A stretch of DNA of 64,000 bases from Oligoflexia bacterium (GTDB lineage Bacteria > Bdellovibrionota > UBA1018), in the NCBI GenBank assembly GCA_023701205.1, contig JAMPXJ010000021.1, positions 1 to 64,000 of the forward strand, given 5' to 3'. The notes beneath the pieces were generated by a model. That model had not been told where the DNA came from. It searched no databases and saw only the letters and a list, made by a program, of their open reading frames with translations. Shown piece after piece: positions 7,480 to 15,660 of the stretch (position 1 is the first letter of the stretch; each line of letters opens with the position of its first letter). Made by a program: the position numbers and the translations under genes.

Positions 7480-8556
7480 TTGAACAGGCAGATAAGGGAT
7501 TTCCCGGAGGCATTGCAAAGCCAGGCGCTTGACGCCGAGGATCAAGTCCGCGTCGAAACGCTTAAGGAATCGATCGACATCAAGAGTCCTGATGCCGCGC
7601 TCGATTATGGCGTCGCCGTTCAGAAAGGTATTTCTGAATTCGCCGATGGAGTCCTGGAACTGGTTCGCAACAAGGACTCGGGGCAGGTCGGGGTCCTCCT
7701 GTCCGATTTGATGACTAAGGTGAAGGCGATCGATGTCGATAACCTTCGCTACCGGAAGCCGGGTATCCTTGAAAAAGTTTTCGGGGGTTTGATCAACAAG
7801 GCGCGCGAGCTGGTTTCCAAATACGAAAAGATCAATGGGCAGATTGCCGGAATCCAGGAAAGGCTGGGTGCCGCCCAAGAGGAACTCAAGCAGGATATCG
7901 GCCTGATGGATGGCCTTTTCGATCGGAACGTGGCCTTCTTCAAGGATCTGACCGTTTACATCGCGGCAGGCGATCAGAAGCTCAAGGAGTTGAGGGAGAG
8001 CGTCCTTCCGGAGCTTCAGAAAAAGGCGGAGAGTTCCCCGAACCCGCTCGATCGGCAGGAATTCGCGGATTTTCAGCAACAGCTACAGCGATTCGAGCGG
8101 CGGGTCCATGACTTGAAATTGAGCCGGACCATCACGCTTCAGGCGCTGCCGCAAATCAGGCTGATCCAGCACAATAATCAGCAGCTTGCCGAGAAGATCC
8201 AATCCTCCATCGTGAATACGATTCCGCTTTGGAAGAACCAGATCCTGGTCGCTCTCTCTCTTTATCGTCAGCGGGCAGCTTTGGATCTTCAGAAGAATGT
8301 CTCCGATACGACCAATGAGCTGCTTCAGAAGAACGCGGAGCTTCTCAAGGCGAACGCGATCGAGATCGCCAGGGAAAATGAACGCGGTATTGTCGATATC
8401 GCGACGCTTCGCAAGACTCAGGTTGACCTGATCGAGACGATTCACCAAACGCTGGCGATTCAGGAAGAGGCGAGGAAGACGCGGGCCTTCGTGGAAAAGG
8501 AGCTGGTTTCCATGGAGCAGGAACTCAAAACGCGATTGACGGAAAAGCCCCGGTAA
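7480..8556 (+). CDS. TelA/KlaA/YaaN-family toxic anion resistance protein
   Basis: The 358-residue, all-helical cytosolic protein matches TelA: RKPGILEKVFGGLINKARE (about 92-110), KINGQIAGIQERLGAAQEEL (116-135), then a long coiled-coil C-terminus with IRLIQHNNQQLAEKIQSSI. TelA proteins are linked to tellurite and lipid/antimicrobial stress tolerance; their biochemistry is uncertain. The start is TTG at 7480, placed 7 bases after GAGGG; no ATG fits. It lies 10 bp after the flotillin stop, so co-transcription is very likely. The gene ends 10 bp before a convergent outer-membrane protein gene. Confidence 0.85.
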   Translation: MNRQIRDFPEALQSQALDAEDQVRVETLKESIDIKSPDAALDYGVAVQKGISEFADGVLELVRNKDSGQVGVLLSDLMTKVKAIDVDNLRYRKPGILEKVFGGLINKARELVSKYEKINGQIAGIQERLGAAQEELKQDIGLMDGLFDRNVAFFKDLTVYIAAGDQKLKELRESVLPELQKKAESSPNPLDRQEFADFQQQLQRFERRVHDLKLSRTITLQALPQIRLIQHNNQQLAEKIQSSIVNTIPLWKNQILVALSLYRQRAALDLQKNVSDTTNELLQKNAELLKANAIEIARENERGIVDIATLRKTQVDLIETIHQTLAIQEEARKTRAFVEKELVSMEQELKTRLTEKPR

Positions 8557-8566
8557 GCTTGGCTTC

Positions 8567-9334
8567 TTAGAAGCCGAGGTCCGCATCCAGCTGAGCGGTC
8601 CATAAAAAGCCGCGACCGCCGGGCTGCGCGGCCTCGTCGAGATAGAAGACCGGACCCAGCAGGAGAGACACGGTCTCGCTGAAGAACAGGTAGCTGCCGA
8701 AGCCCCAGGCCCCGAGAACATTTTTTCCGGTTTGCACATCAGCGGCGAGGTTGATCTTCTTGAGACCCTTGAGCCCCACTTCGATGTCTGGAGAAAAGAC
8801 CCCTGCCATGATTCCGGTCCGCACCACCTGGCCATCGCTATTGGTGAGCAAGGCTTCATTGAGCCCGTGGTAGGCGCCGAAGGAGAGATATCCGCCGACA
8901 CCTGGAAGGCTTGTTTGAACCATCAGGTGAAGGATGTTGTAATCGCTTACATTCGTTCTCGTGCCGACGTTGTAAATCCCGAAGCTGACTGCCGGCGATC
9001 CGCCAAAAAACACGGACTCAGGGGCACAGAGCTTGCCATTGAGGAAAAAAGGATCCTGGGTCGGATAAAGCAGGTCAAATCCGATCTCTCCGTGGAGCTG
9101 ATCGAATGGCAGGAAGCCCACGGTGAGTCCGACGTCTGTCGGGTAGTTTGGCGCACCCGCGCTGCCTGCCGGCGACCCTTTCGCAAAGTAGGTGTCATAG
9201 GTGATGTGAGGGGTGCGCCAGGCCTGGCACGCTGCCGTCGAAGGAGCCCAGAAGGTTGTGCTGGGCGTCGCCGAGGCGAGGCTGGGGAACAGCAGGAATA
9301 GGGTAGAGGCCGCTTTTCGCAGACTTTGTCTCAT
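8567..9334 (-). CDS. Outer-membrane beta-barrel protein, unknown function
   Basis: The 255-residue protein has a Sec signal peptide (about 1-22, ASTLFLLFPSLASA). The mature part is rich in alternating amphipathic strands and ends in DLGF, the terminal Phe expected of a BAM-assembled barrel. Strand-like segments include LTVGFLPFDQLHGEIGF and GGYLSFGAYHGLNEALL. I do not recognise a specific family; it resembles uncharacterised deltaproteobacterial outer-membrane proteins. It is convergent with TelA and is probably transcribed alone. The motif at 9352-9380 lies in its upstream region. Confidence 0.65.
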   Translation of the reverse strand: MRQSLRKAASTLFLLFPSLASATPSTTFWAPSTAACQAWRTPHITYDTYFAKGSPAGSAGAPNYPTDVGLTVGFLPFDQLHGEIGFDLLYPTQDPFFLNGKLCAPESVFFGGSPAVSFGIYNVGTRTNVSDYNILHLMVQTSLPGVGGYLSFGAYHGLNEALLTNSDGQVVRTGIMAGVFSPDIEVGLKGLKKINLAADVQTGKNVLGAWGFGSYLFFSETVSLLLGPVFYLDEAAQPGGRGFLWTAQLDADLGF

Positions 9335-9399
9335 CTTCAGGACAGTATCAGAAAATGGGACGAACCATCCTACTTTGCGAGCGGGGCGATTTCCCCTTA

Positions 9400-9444
9400 T
9401 GCAGCGTTTCCCTGGTTGCCGTCCTCTGCCTGGGATCTTCCGCT
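9400..9444. repeat. 45-bp copy of the SecD-headpiece signal-peptide region
   Basis: This segment equals 2391-2435 with one mismatch (T versus C). The upstream 20 bases also align loosely (CGGGGCG...CCTTAT in both), but the ATG-AAG-AAA start region is missing here. It is a broken, truncated copy of the 5' end of the gene at 2379, lying just past the 3' end of the cytochrome gene. Confidence 0.75.
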
Positions 9445-9454
9445 GCCCGCGGAT

Positions 9455-9814
9455 TCAGTTTCCTTTGATCATGAAGAGAATGGCGGCCTCGAGATCCTTG
9501 GCATCGCATTCGATGCAAAGCCCCTTGGCTGGCATCGCGGCCTTTCCCTGGAGCGCGCTCCGGACCGTTCCCTGAAGCCCTTGGTTGAGTGTGACTCGTT
9601 TGGACCAGTCGGCGCGATCGCCGAGCTTCGGCGAGGACACCATGATGTTGGAGCGCATATGGCAGGCGAAACAGTGCTTGTTGTAAATGGCGCGTCCTTT
9701 TTCGAGCGTCTTCTCGGAAGCTTTTGAAACCAGCGAGGACATTTCGTCGGCGCGCGCCGCGTGGAGAGCCGGGACCAGGCTGAGCATGGCAAAGATCAGG
9801 ATGAGAGGTTTCAT
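9455..9814 (-). CDS. Cytochrome c5-like periplasmic monoheme protein
   Basis: The ATG at 9814 follows AAAGGAG at seven bases and gives a 119-residue protein with a Sec signal peptide (about 1-22). The heme-binding CFACH motif is at about residues 48-52 of the mature-type sequence, and a Met ligand is likely in AAMPAKG. A second Cys pair in GLCIECDAKDLEAAILFMI is characteristic of cytochrome c5, where it forms a disulfide near the C-terminus. It likely carries electrons in the periplasm. It is a single gene, divergent from the exported isochorismatase gene. Confidence 0.85.
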   Translation of the reverse strand: MKPLILIFAMLSLVPALHAARADEMSSLVSKASEKTLEKGRAIYNKHCFACHMRSNIMVSSPKLGDRADWSKRVTLNQGLQGTVRSALQGKAAMPAKGLCIECDAKDLEAAILFMIKGN

Positions 9815-9972
9815 GGCGGAGCTCCTTTCTTCTCCTATCTTCAAGGAGGCACCACTTCGCGCGCGAAAGCCAGGCGAAAGGTCGCCTGATTGTTGCCCGA
9901 ACGGGAACGGTCCATGCCGGTTTCCCTGTCTAATCCTATGACAGGAAATCGCCTAACCTGAATTCATCAAGA

Positions 9973-10006
9973 CACGGTGATTGATTGAACGAAACCGAGC
10001 ACCGTG
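9973..10006 (+). promoter_or_regulatory. Inverted repeat upstream of the exported isochorismatase gene
   Basis: CACGGTG (9973-9979) and CACCGTG (10000-10006) form a perfect 7-bp inverted repeat with a 20-base spacer, ending 28 bp before the start codon. Just upstream, TTTCCCTGTC (9921-9930) and GACAGGAAA (9940-9948) form a second hairpin. These are candidate regulator sites; no regulator can be named for them. Confidence 0.35.
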
Positions 10007-10034
10007 AAACTCAATTGAAAGTAAGGAGAATCAC

Positions 10035-10742
10035 ATGAAAACCAAATCCTCTCTGCTGCTCGTCGCGGCGACCCTGGTGTTCACGACGGCCTCGGCCTTT
10101 GCCGGCAAGCCGGCGGCGCAGCTGCTGACCCCGACGAACCATTCGCTCATCCTGATCGATCACCAGCCCCAGATGGCGTTCGCGACACGCTCGATCGACA
10201 TCGCGGAGCTTCGCAACAACACGACCGGTCTGGCGAAGTCGGCGAAGGCCTTCAAAGTCCCGACCCTGCTTACGACCGTCGCCGAGAAGCAGTTTTCGGG
10301 ACCGATCTTCCCCGAGGTCCAAGCCGTGTTCCCCGACCAGAAGCCCCTCGATCGCTCGACGATGAACGCCTGGGAAGACGACCGGGTTTCGAGGTTCGTG
10401 AAGGAGACGGGCAGGAAGAAAGTCGTGATGGCTGCGCTGTGGACCGAGGTTTGCGGAGTCGAGCCCGTTTTGTCAGCTCTCGCCGACGGGTATGAGGTCT
10501 ACTTCGTGGTGGATGCCTCCGGCGGCGTCAGCAGCGCCGCCCATGACATGGCCGTCCAGCGGATGATCCAGGCGGGAGCCCGTCCGCTCACCTGGATCCA
10601 GTATCTCCTGGAGCTGCAGCGCGACTGGGCGCGCGGCGAGACCTATGGCGCGGTCATGTCGATCGTCAAGGAGCACGCCGGTGGCTACGGTCTGGGCGTG
10701 ATCTACGCCGGCGAGATGTTCAAGGCCAAAGAAGGCAAGTGA
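10035..10742 (+). CDS. Exported isochorismatase-family hydrolase (YcaC-like)
   Basis: The 235-residue protein has a clear Sec signal peptide (about 1-23, ending SAFA). The cysteine-hydrolase fold follows, with the catalytic Asp in LILIDHQPQMAF (about 38-49) and the nucleophile Cys in LWTEVCGVEP (about 135-144). YcaC-like enzymes hydrolyse small amides or related substrates; the true substrate is unknown. An export signal is unusual for this family. The next gene, after a terminator-like hairpin, is a lipoprotein amidohydrolase. A cytosolic paralogue of this gene lies at 14947 with the same partner type. The start has AAGGAG upstream. Confidence 0.85.
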   Translation: MKTKSSLLLVAATLVFTTASAFAGKPAAQLLTPTNHSLILIDHQPQMAFATRSIDIAELRNNTTGLAKSAKAFKVPTLLTTVAEKQFSGPIFPEVQAVFPDQKPLDRSTMNAWEDDRVSRFVKETGRKKVVMAALWTEVCGVEPVLSALADGYEVYFVVDASGGVSSAAHDMAVQRMIQAGARPLTWIQYLLELQRDWARGETYGAVMSIVKEHAGGYGLGVIYAGEMFKAKEGK

Positions 10743-10763
10743 TTCATCCGCAACCCAGTGGCT

Positions 10764-10800
10764 CGGGCCGGCGTTAAGTCGGCCCGGTCCCCTTTTTTCC
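10764..10800 (+). terminator. Rho-independent terminator or attenuator between the two enzyme genes
   Basis: CGGGCCG (10764-10770) pairs with CGGCCCG (10780-10786) across a 9-base loop and is followed by GTCCCC and six T. It lies between the exported isochorismatase and the lipoprotein amidohydrolase, so it may lower rather than block expression of the second gene, whose start is only 13 bp further on. Confidence 0.65.
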
Positions 10801-10812
10801 AGGAGGAAGATC

Positions 10813-12633
10813 ATGACCAGGAAATATCGGAAGGTTACAGTCGTCGCTCAGTTTCTGATTCTGGGCGCGGCGCTCGCGAGTTGTTCCCAGCCCGGAAGTG
10901 CGCCGGAAGGCGAAGCGGAAGCCGGTCCCGCGGAGCTGATCGTGAGAAACGGCAAGGTGTTCACGCATAAAGCGGGCATTCAGCAGGCTTTCGCGGTCCG
11001 CAACGGACGTTTCGTCGAGGTGGGCGCGAATGAGCGCATCATGAGGCTGCAGGGTCCCGCGACCCAGGTGATCGATGCGGGGGGCAGGACGGTGATTCCC
11101 GGCCTGATCGATACGCATCTGCACCCGATTCGAGCGGGGCTCAATTACAACCTGGAGCTTCGTTGGGATGGGGTCAGCTCGCTCAAGGAAGGCCTCAAGA
11201 TGATCAAGGAGCAGGCGCGCCGCACTCCCGAAGGACAGTGGGTACGCGTGGTCGGAGGGTGGTCGCCGCATCAGTTCAAGGAAAAGCGACTGCCGACGGT
11301 CCAGGAGCTGACCGAAGCCTCGCCGGAGCGGCCGGTGATGGTGCTTTATCTCTACTCCCGAGCCCTCTTGAACAAGGCGGGCGTGCGGGCCCTGGGCTAT
11401 ACCGGCCAGACGAAGTTCGCGGGCGGCGAGGTGGCGCTCGACAGCAACGGCGTTCCGACGGGATTGCTTTCAGCCAAGCCCAACGGACTGATCATCTACA
11501 AGACCTTGGTGGGCGCCCCCAAGCTCGCGAGCCTGGAAGAGGAGCGAAACTCCACGCTTCAGTTCTTCGGGGAGCTGAGCCGGCTGGGGCTGACCACGGC
11601 GATCGACGCGGGCGGAGGCGGATTCTTCTATCCGGAGGATCACCGCGTCGCCAAGGAGCTTCATGACGCCCGGAAGCTGCCGGTGAAGCTGCCGTTCTAT
11701 CTCTTCGCTCCCGTGCCCGGCCGCGAGCTTGAGGATTACAAGCGCTGGGCGACGATGGTGTCTCTGGCCACCCTGCATGAGATCTCGCACATGATTCCCT
11801 ATCATCTGGTGGGCGGCGGCGAGAACCTCACGGCGGCGGCGGCGGATTTCGAGAACTTCCTCGAGCCGCGCCCGGAGCTTCCGCCGAAAATGGAGGCCGA
11901 GCTCAAGCCCATTCTTCGTCAGATTTTCCAGAGTCAATGGATCTTCCGAATCCATGCCACTTATGACGAGAGCATCTCCCGCGTCCTGAACGTCGTGGAG
12001 GAGCTCAAGCGGGAGGGCGGCCCGTTCCCGGAGCGCTTCATCATCGACCATGCCGAGACGATCTCGAAAGAGAACCTGCGCAGGATCAAGGACCTCGGCG
12101 GCGGGATTTCGATCCAGGACCGGATGGCCTTCCAGGCGGAGGAATTCGTCGCGCGGTATGGGAAGAAGAAGGCCGAGAGCGCCCCGCCCATCGGCGACAT
12201 CCTCGAAATGGGGATCCCGTTGGGCTCGGGGACGGATGGCACTCGCGTCTCGAGCTACAATCCTTGGGTGTCGCTCTACTGGATGGTGAGCGGGCGGAGT
12301 GTGGGCGGCCTGAAGCATCTGAGCGATCGCAACCGCGTGTCCCGCGAAAAGGCGCTCTATCTCATGAGCAAAGGCGCCGCCTGGTTCTCCAAGGAGGAGA
12401 ACGTCAAGGGCGACATCAGCCCGGGCGAGGCCGCGGATTTCGCGATCCTGAGCGAGGATTACTTCAGCGTCCCCGAACGGCGGATCAAGGATCTTCACTC
12501 GGTTCTGACGATGCTGGATGGGAAGACGGTCCACGCCGGCGGGCCGTTTGAGCGTCTGGCGAGTCCGATGCCGAGGGCGATTCCGGAGTGGTCGCCAGTG
12601 AATTACTACGGCGGTTACCAGTATCGCCGGTAA
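10813..12633 (+). CDS. Lipoprotein amidohydrolase (YtcJ-like, metal-dependent)
   Basis: The 606-residue protein starts with a lipoprotein signal (LGAALASC, Cys at about 24). The amidohydrolase-3 fold follows. The metal ligands are visible: HLH in GLIDTHLHPIRAG (about 97-109), His in FRIHATYDES (about 378), His in IDHAETIS (about 413) and Asp in GSGTDGTRVSSYNP. YtcJ-type enzymes cleave C-N bonds of N-acyl or cyclic amides at a metal centre. Here the enzyme would sit on the periplasmic face of the membrane, next to the exported isochorismatase. A cytosolic paralogue lies at 15661. AGGAGG precedes the ATG. Confidence 0.9.
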   Translation: MTRKYRKVTVVAQFLILGAALASCSQPGSAPEGEAEAGPAELIVRNGKVFTHKAGIQQAFAVRNGRFVEVGANERIMRLQGPATQVIDAGGRTVIPGLIDTHLHPIRAGLNYNLELRWDGVSSLKEGLKMIKEQARRTPEGQWVRVVGGWSPHQFKEKRLPTVQELTEASPERPVMVLYLYSRALLNKAGVRALGYTGQTKFAGGEVALDSNGVPTGLLSAKPNGLIIYKTLVGAPKLASLEEERNSTLQFFGELSRLGLTTAIDAGGGGFFYPEDHRVAKELHDARKLPVKLPFYLFAPVPGRELEDYKRWATMVSLATLHEISHMIPYHLVGGGENLTAAAADFENFLEPRPELPPKMEAELKPILRQIFQSQWIFRIHATYDESISRVLNVVEELKREGGPFPERFIIDHAETISKENLRRIKDLGGGISIQDRMAFQAEEFVARYGKKKAESAPPIGDILEMGIPLGSGTDGTRVSSYNPWVSLYWMVSGRSVGGLKHLSDRNRVSREKALYLMSKGAAWFSKEENVKGDISPGEAADFAILSEDYFSVPERRIKDLHSVLTMLDGKTVHAGGPFERLASPMPRAIPEWSPVNYYGGYQYRR

Positions 12634-12650
12634 GAGCGCGCTCCGTTTTG

Positions 12651-12684
12651 GTGCCTCCGGGTGCGAGTCACGCCCCGGGGGCAC
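12651..12684 (+). terminator. Terminator-like hairpin after the lipoprotein amidohydrolase
   Basis: GTGCCTCCGGG (12651-12661) pairs with CCCGGGGGCAC (12674-12684) with one G-T wobble. The T-rich tail TTCTT that follows is short. It separates the convergent amidohydrolase and LysR genes and could serve as their shared stop. Confidence 0.5.
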
Positions 12685-12700
12685 TTCTTAAAAGATTCGG

Positions 12701-13594
12701 TCAGGAACGCTGTTTCCCCGTCACTTCACTCACGCAGGCCAGAAAAGCCTTGAGCTTCGGCGAGACGAAACGCTGGGCCGGATAGACGACATAGAAGGGT
12801 TCGCTCCCAGAGGACCATTCCGGAAGGACCCGGACCAGCCTGTCGGCGAAGACACCTTGTCTGGCCACGAAGGTCGGGAGCAGGGCGATTCCAACGGATC
12901 TCACGGCCAGGCTTGCGAGAATGGAGAGGTTGCTCGAGGTCACCCGATCGGGAACCGCGATCTTGAGGCGGGTTTTCCCGTTCTCCAGCTCCCATTCCGG
13001 GCTGTCGCTATGGCCGGTGAAGGCGAGACAGGCGTGGTTGACCAGATCCTTGGGATGGGCTGGAGAACCGGCACGCTTGAGATAGGCGGCGCTCGCGAAA
13101 AGCTGGAACTCGCCACCCCCGATCTTCTTCGCGATCAGCGTGGAATCCGCAAGGTGGCCGGCCCGCACCGCGACGTCCACGTTCTCTTCCATGAGGTCGA
13201 CGATCCGATCCGTGAGCAGGAGGTCAACCTGGACGTCCTTGTACGCTTTCAGGTAACGCTGAAGCACCTCTTCGAGGAGCGCGCTTCCAAGCTCCACCGG
13301 AGCGGTGATGCGAAGGAGGCCCGTAGGCGACTCCTGCGTGCTCTTTGCGTTCGCCTCGGCCTCGGCGAGCTCGGCCAGGATCCTCGTGCAGGTCTGGAAA
13401 TACTTGCTCCCGACGTCGGTCAGGTGGAGCTTTCGGGTCGTGCGCCGGATCAGGGCGACGCCCAGGCGATCCTCCAGGAGCGCGACCTTGCGGCTCACGG
13501 AGGATTTGGGGAGTTTCAGCTGGCGCGCCGCCTTCGTGAAGCTGCCCGCCTTGACGACCGCGGCAAAAACCTCAATTTGATTGATATCCGACAT
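12701..13594 (-). CDS. LysR-family transcription regulator
   Basis: The ATG at 13594 with AGGAG six bases upstream gives 297 residues. The N-terminal winged HTH is clear (FTKAARQLKLPKSSVSRKVA, about 18-37) and belongs to the CrgA/AaeR-type group in which Ser-Ser-Val-Ser lies in the recognition helix. The effector domain runs from about 90 to 290. LysR regulators usually control a divergent gene and themselves; the divergent gene here is the glutathionyl-hydroquinone reductase at 13919. A 23-bp ATTGT-ACAAT inverted repeat at 13808 is the likely binding site, and a near-identical one lies upstream of YceI. The gene start overlaps the remnant at 13572-13748. Confidence 0.9.
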   Translation of the reverse strand: MSDINQIEVFAAVVKAGSFTKAARQLKLPKSSVSRKVALLEDRLGVALIRRTTRKLHLTDVGSKYFQTCTRILAELAEAEANAKSTQESPTGLLRITAPVELGSALLEEVLQRYLKAYKDVQVDLLLTDRIVDLMEENVDVAVRAGHLADSTLIAKKIGGGEFQLFASAAYLKRAGSPAHPKDLVNHACLAFTGHSDSPEWELENGKTRLKIAVPDRVTSSNLSILASLAVRSVGIALLPTFVARQGVFADRLVRVLPEWSSGSEPFYVVYPAQRFVSPKLKAFLACVSEVTGKQRS

Positions 13595-13748
13595 GACGTT
13601 CTCCTTCGATGGCGAACCCGGCTTCCATCCAGGCGTCCAGTCCACCTTGCAGCGGACGCACGCGTGCGAATCCCAACTGCGTAAGAAATACATTGAGGGT
13701 GACAAGGGCGGTTCCGTGGGTCTGAACGAGATTGAGCAGCTCTTCCAT
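13572..13748 (-). pseudogene. DedA-rhodanese fusion gene reduced to its two ends
   Basis: The 58-residue frame begins MEELLNLVQTHGTALVTLNV, the usual N-terminus of DedA membrane proteins. At residue 28-30 it jumps in frame to RVRPLQGGLDAWMEAGF, the usual C-terminus of a fused rhodanese domain. DedA-rhodanese fusions are normally about 300 residues, so roughly 250 codons between the two ends appear to be missing. The membrane domain and the active-site Cys loop are gone, so no function is expected. The remnant is still placed as the first gene of the lysR transcript and overlaps the lysR start. Confidence 0.6.
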
Positions 13749-13807
13749 GATTCCAGCTTAAGTTATTCGATCCCGCAGCGTGACACTAGGAGGGAAAAAC
13801 GGGAGGC

Positions 13808-13830
13808 ATTGTCCATAAAACAGCAACAAT
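13808..13830. promoter_or_regulatory. Candidate LysR operator, site 1
   Basis: ATTGTCC...AACAAT spans 23 bp with inverted ends ATTGT (13808-13812) and ACAAT (13826-13830), a shape typical of LysR sites. It lies between the lysR transcript and the divergent reductase gene. The same arms with the same spacing, and nine identical leading bases, occur at 34628-34650 upstream of YceI. Confidence 0.5.
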
Positions 13831-13918
13831 CTGTGGCTGCGACTGTTGGAAAAAATGGGACGGACCGTTCCTTTTTGCGCGTCTATGGCTAATCCCCGCG
13901 TTGGGATAAGATGGAGAC

Positions 13919-14869
13919 ATGGAAAAGAACTCAGAGAGCGCCTTCGGCTATAAATTTCAGGGCGACGAGTTCACGCGCCCGGGCGCGAGATTCCGCGACT
14001 GGATTTCCGCAAACGGCGAAAGCCGCTTTCAGCCCGAAATCGGGCGCTACCACCTGTATGTCTCGCTGGCCTGCCCGTGGTCGCATCGCACGGTGCTGAT
14101 GCGCAAGCTTCGCGGGCTGGAGAACGTGATTTCGATGTCCGTCACGAATCCGGTCTGGGGTGAGGCCGGGTGGTGCTTCGGCGGGGAGCCGGGAGCCACG
14201 ACGGACTTCGTGAACCACAAACGCGACGTGATCGAGCTGTATCGGATGGTGGATCCCTCGTTCTCGGAGCCGGAGACCGTGCCGATCCTCTGGGACAAGA
14301 AGACCGCCACGATCGTGAACAACGAGTCGCGCGACATCATGCGAATGCTGGATCGGGAGTTCAGAGACCTGGGAAATCCGGCGGTCAATCTCTGCCCGGA
14401 TCAGTTGCGCGAGAAGATCGATGAGACCATCGATCGCCTTTACGCTCCGGTCAACAACGGCGTCTACCGCGCGGGCTTCGCGCGGGCGCAACGGCCCTAT
14501 GAGCGGAACGTGAAAGCGCTCTTTGACGCCCTGGATGAGTGGGAAGCCGTGCTGGCCGGGCGGCGCTACGTCTGCGGGGAGGTGCTTACGGAGGCGGATC
14601 TTGCGCTCTTTGTGACCCTGATTCGTTTTGACGTGGTCTATTACACCCATTTCAAATGCAATCTGAAGAGGATCGTCGATTATCCGAATCTCTGGGGCTG
14701 GCTGCGGGATGTGTATCAGCATCCGGGTGTGGCCGACACCTGCGATTTCTCTCATATCAAGAATCACTACTTCGGCAGCCACCGGGAAATTAATCCGCTG
14801 GGGATCGTTCCGCTGGGGCCGGTCATTGATCTCAGTTCACCACATGGCAGGGAGCGGCGCTTCGGCTGA
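13919..14869 (+). CDS. yqjG: Glutathionyl-hydroquinone reductase (xi-class GST, YqjG/ECM4-like)
   Basis: The 316-residue cytosolic enzyme has a thioredoxin-fold domain with the catalytic CPW motif in LACPWSHRTVLM (about 51-62). A helical GST C-domain follows (about 165-300), with YCGEVLTEADLALF-like sequence. The N-terminal SRFQPEIGRYHLYVS and GLENVISMSVTNP segments are diagnostic of the xi class. These enzymes reduce glutathionyl-hydroquinones, returning free hydroquinone during quinone stress. The gene is divergent from lysR across a region with a candidate operator. The start is the ATG at 13919 after GATGGAGAC. Confidence 0.9.
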   Translation: MEKNSESAFGYKFQGDEFTRPGARFRDWISANGESRFQPEIGRYHLYVSLACPWSHRTVLMRKLRGLENVISMSVTNPVWGEAGWCFGGEPGATTDFVNHKRDVIELYRMVDPSFSEPETVPILWDKKTATIVNNESRDIMRMLDREFRDLGNPAVNLCPDQLREKIDETIDRLYAPVNNGVYRAGFARAQRPYERNVKALFDALDEWEAVLAGRRYVCGEVLTEADLALFVTLIRFDVVYYTHFKCNLKRIVDYPNLWGWLRDVYQHPGVADTCDFSHIKNHYFGSHREINPLGIVPLGPVIDLSSPHGRERRFG

Positions 14870-14946
14870 GGAAGAGTCGCGGCGGCGCGGAGTTAGGGTC
14901 CTTAAATTGCAGAGGCCGTGAGAAATCCAGAAACAGGAGCACACTC

Positions 14947-15612
14947 ATGACCAAAGCCGCAGCGCAGCCGGGAAAATCCCTGCTTGATCCGACGAACCAT
15001 ACGCTCATCCTGATCGATTATCAGCCGCAGATGGCGTTTGCCACCCGCTCGATCGACATCGGGCTATTGCGCAATAACGCGGCCGTCGTCGCGAATGCGG
15101 CCAAAGAGTTCAAGGTGTCGACGATCGTGACCGCGATCGCCACGCACACGTTCTCCGGACCCACTTTCAGCGAGATTTCAGAGGCGCATCCCGGCTCCGA
15201 AATCCTCGAGAGAACGAGCATGAACTGCTGGGAGGATCGGAATGTGGTGAACGCGGTCAATGGCTTCAATAAGCCGAAGATCGTCCTTGCCGGGCTTTGG
15301 ACGTCGGTCTGCATTGCTGACCCTGCGCTATCGGCCATCGAACAGGGTTTCGAGGTTTACGCGATCGCTGACGCGTGTGGAGACGTGACCGATGAGGCGC
15401 ACAATCGCGCGATGGAGAGAATGATTCAAGTCGGCGTCAGGCCCTTGACTTCCATCACGTATATCCTGGAGCTCCAGCGGGACTGGGCCCGGACCGAAAC
15501 CTATGACGCGCTCACGGGTGTCATCAAGCGTTACGGCGGAGGTTATGGCTTGGGGATGATTTACGCGAAGGCGATGTTCCAGGGACAGGAAGGTAAGAAA
15601 GCGGCGGCCTAA
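14947..15612 (+). CDS. Cytosolic isochorismatase-family hydrolase (paralogue of 10035)
   Basis: The 221-residue protein is collinear with the exported copy from LLDPTNHTLILIDYQPQMAF (about 13-32) to the end but has no signal peptide. The catalytic Asp lies in LIDYQPQ and the nucleophile Cys in LWTSVCIADP. The conserved MNCWED and ELQRDWAR segments match the paralogue. It is followed 48 bp later by a cytosolic amidohydrolase, repeating the gene order at 10-12.6 kb. The substrate is unknown; close pairing suggests that the two hydrolases act one after the other. Confidence 0.85.
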   Translation: MTKAAAQPGKSLLDPTNHTLILIDYQPQMAFATRSIDIGLLRNNAAVVANAAKEFKVSTIVTAIATHTFSGPTFSEISEAHPGSEILERTSMNCWEDRNVVNAVNGFNKPKIVLAGLWTSVCIADPALSAIEQGFEVYAIADACGDVTDEAHNRAMERMIQVGVRPLTSITYILELQRDWARTETYDALTGVIKRYGGGYGLGMIYAKAMFQGQEGKKAAA

Positions 15613-15660
15613 GGCTCTGATGCGCGGGTATCGGGTAGGCGTTTGCAGGCGGAAGGCATC

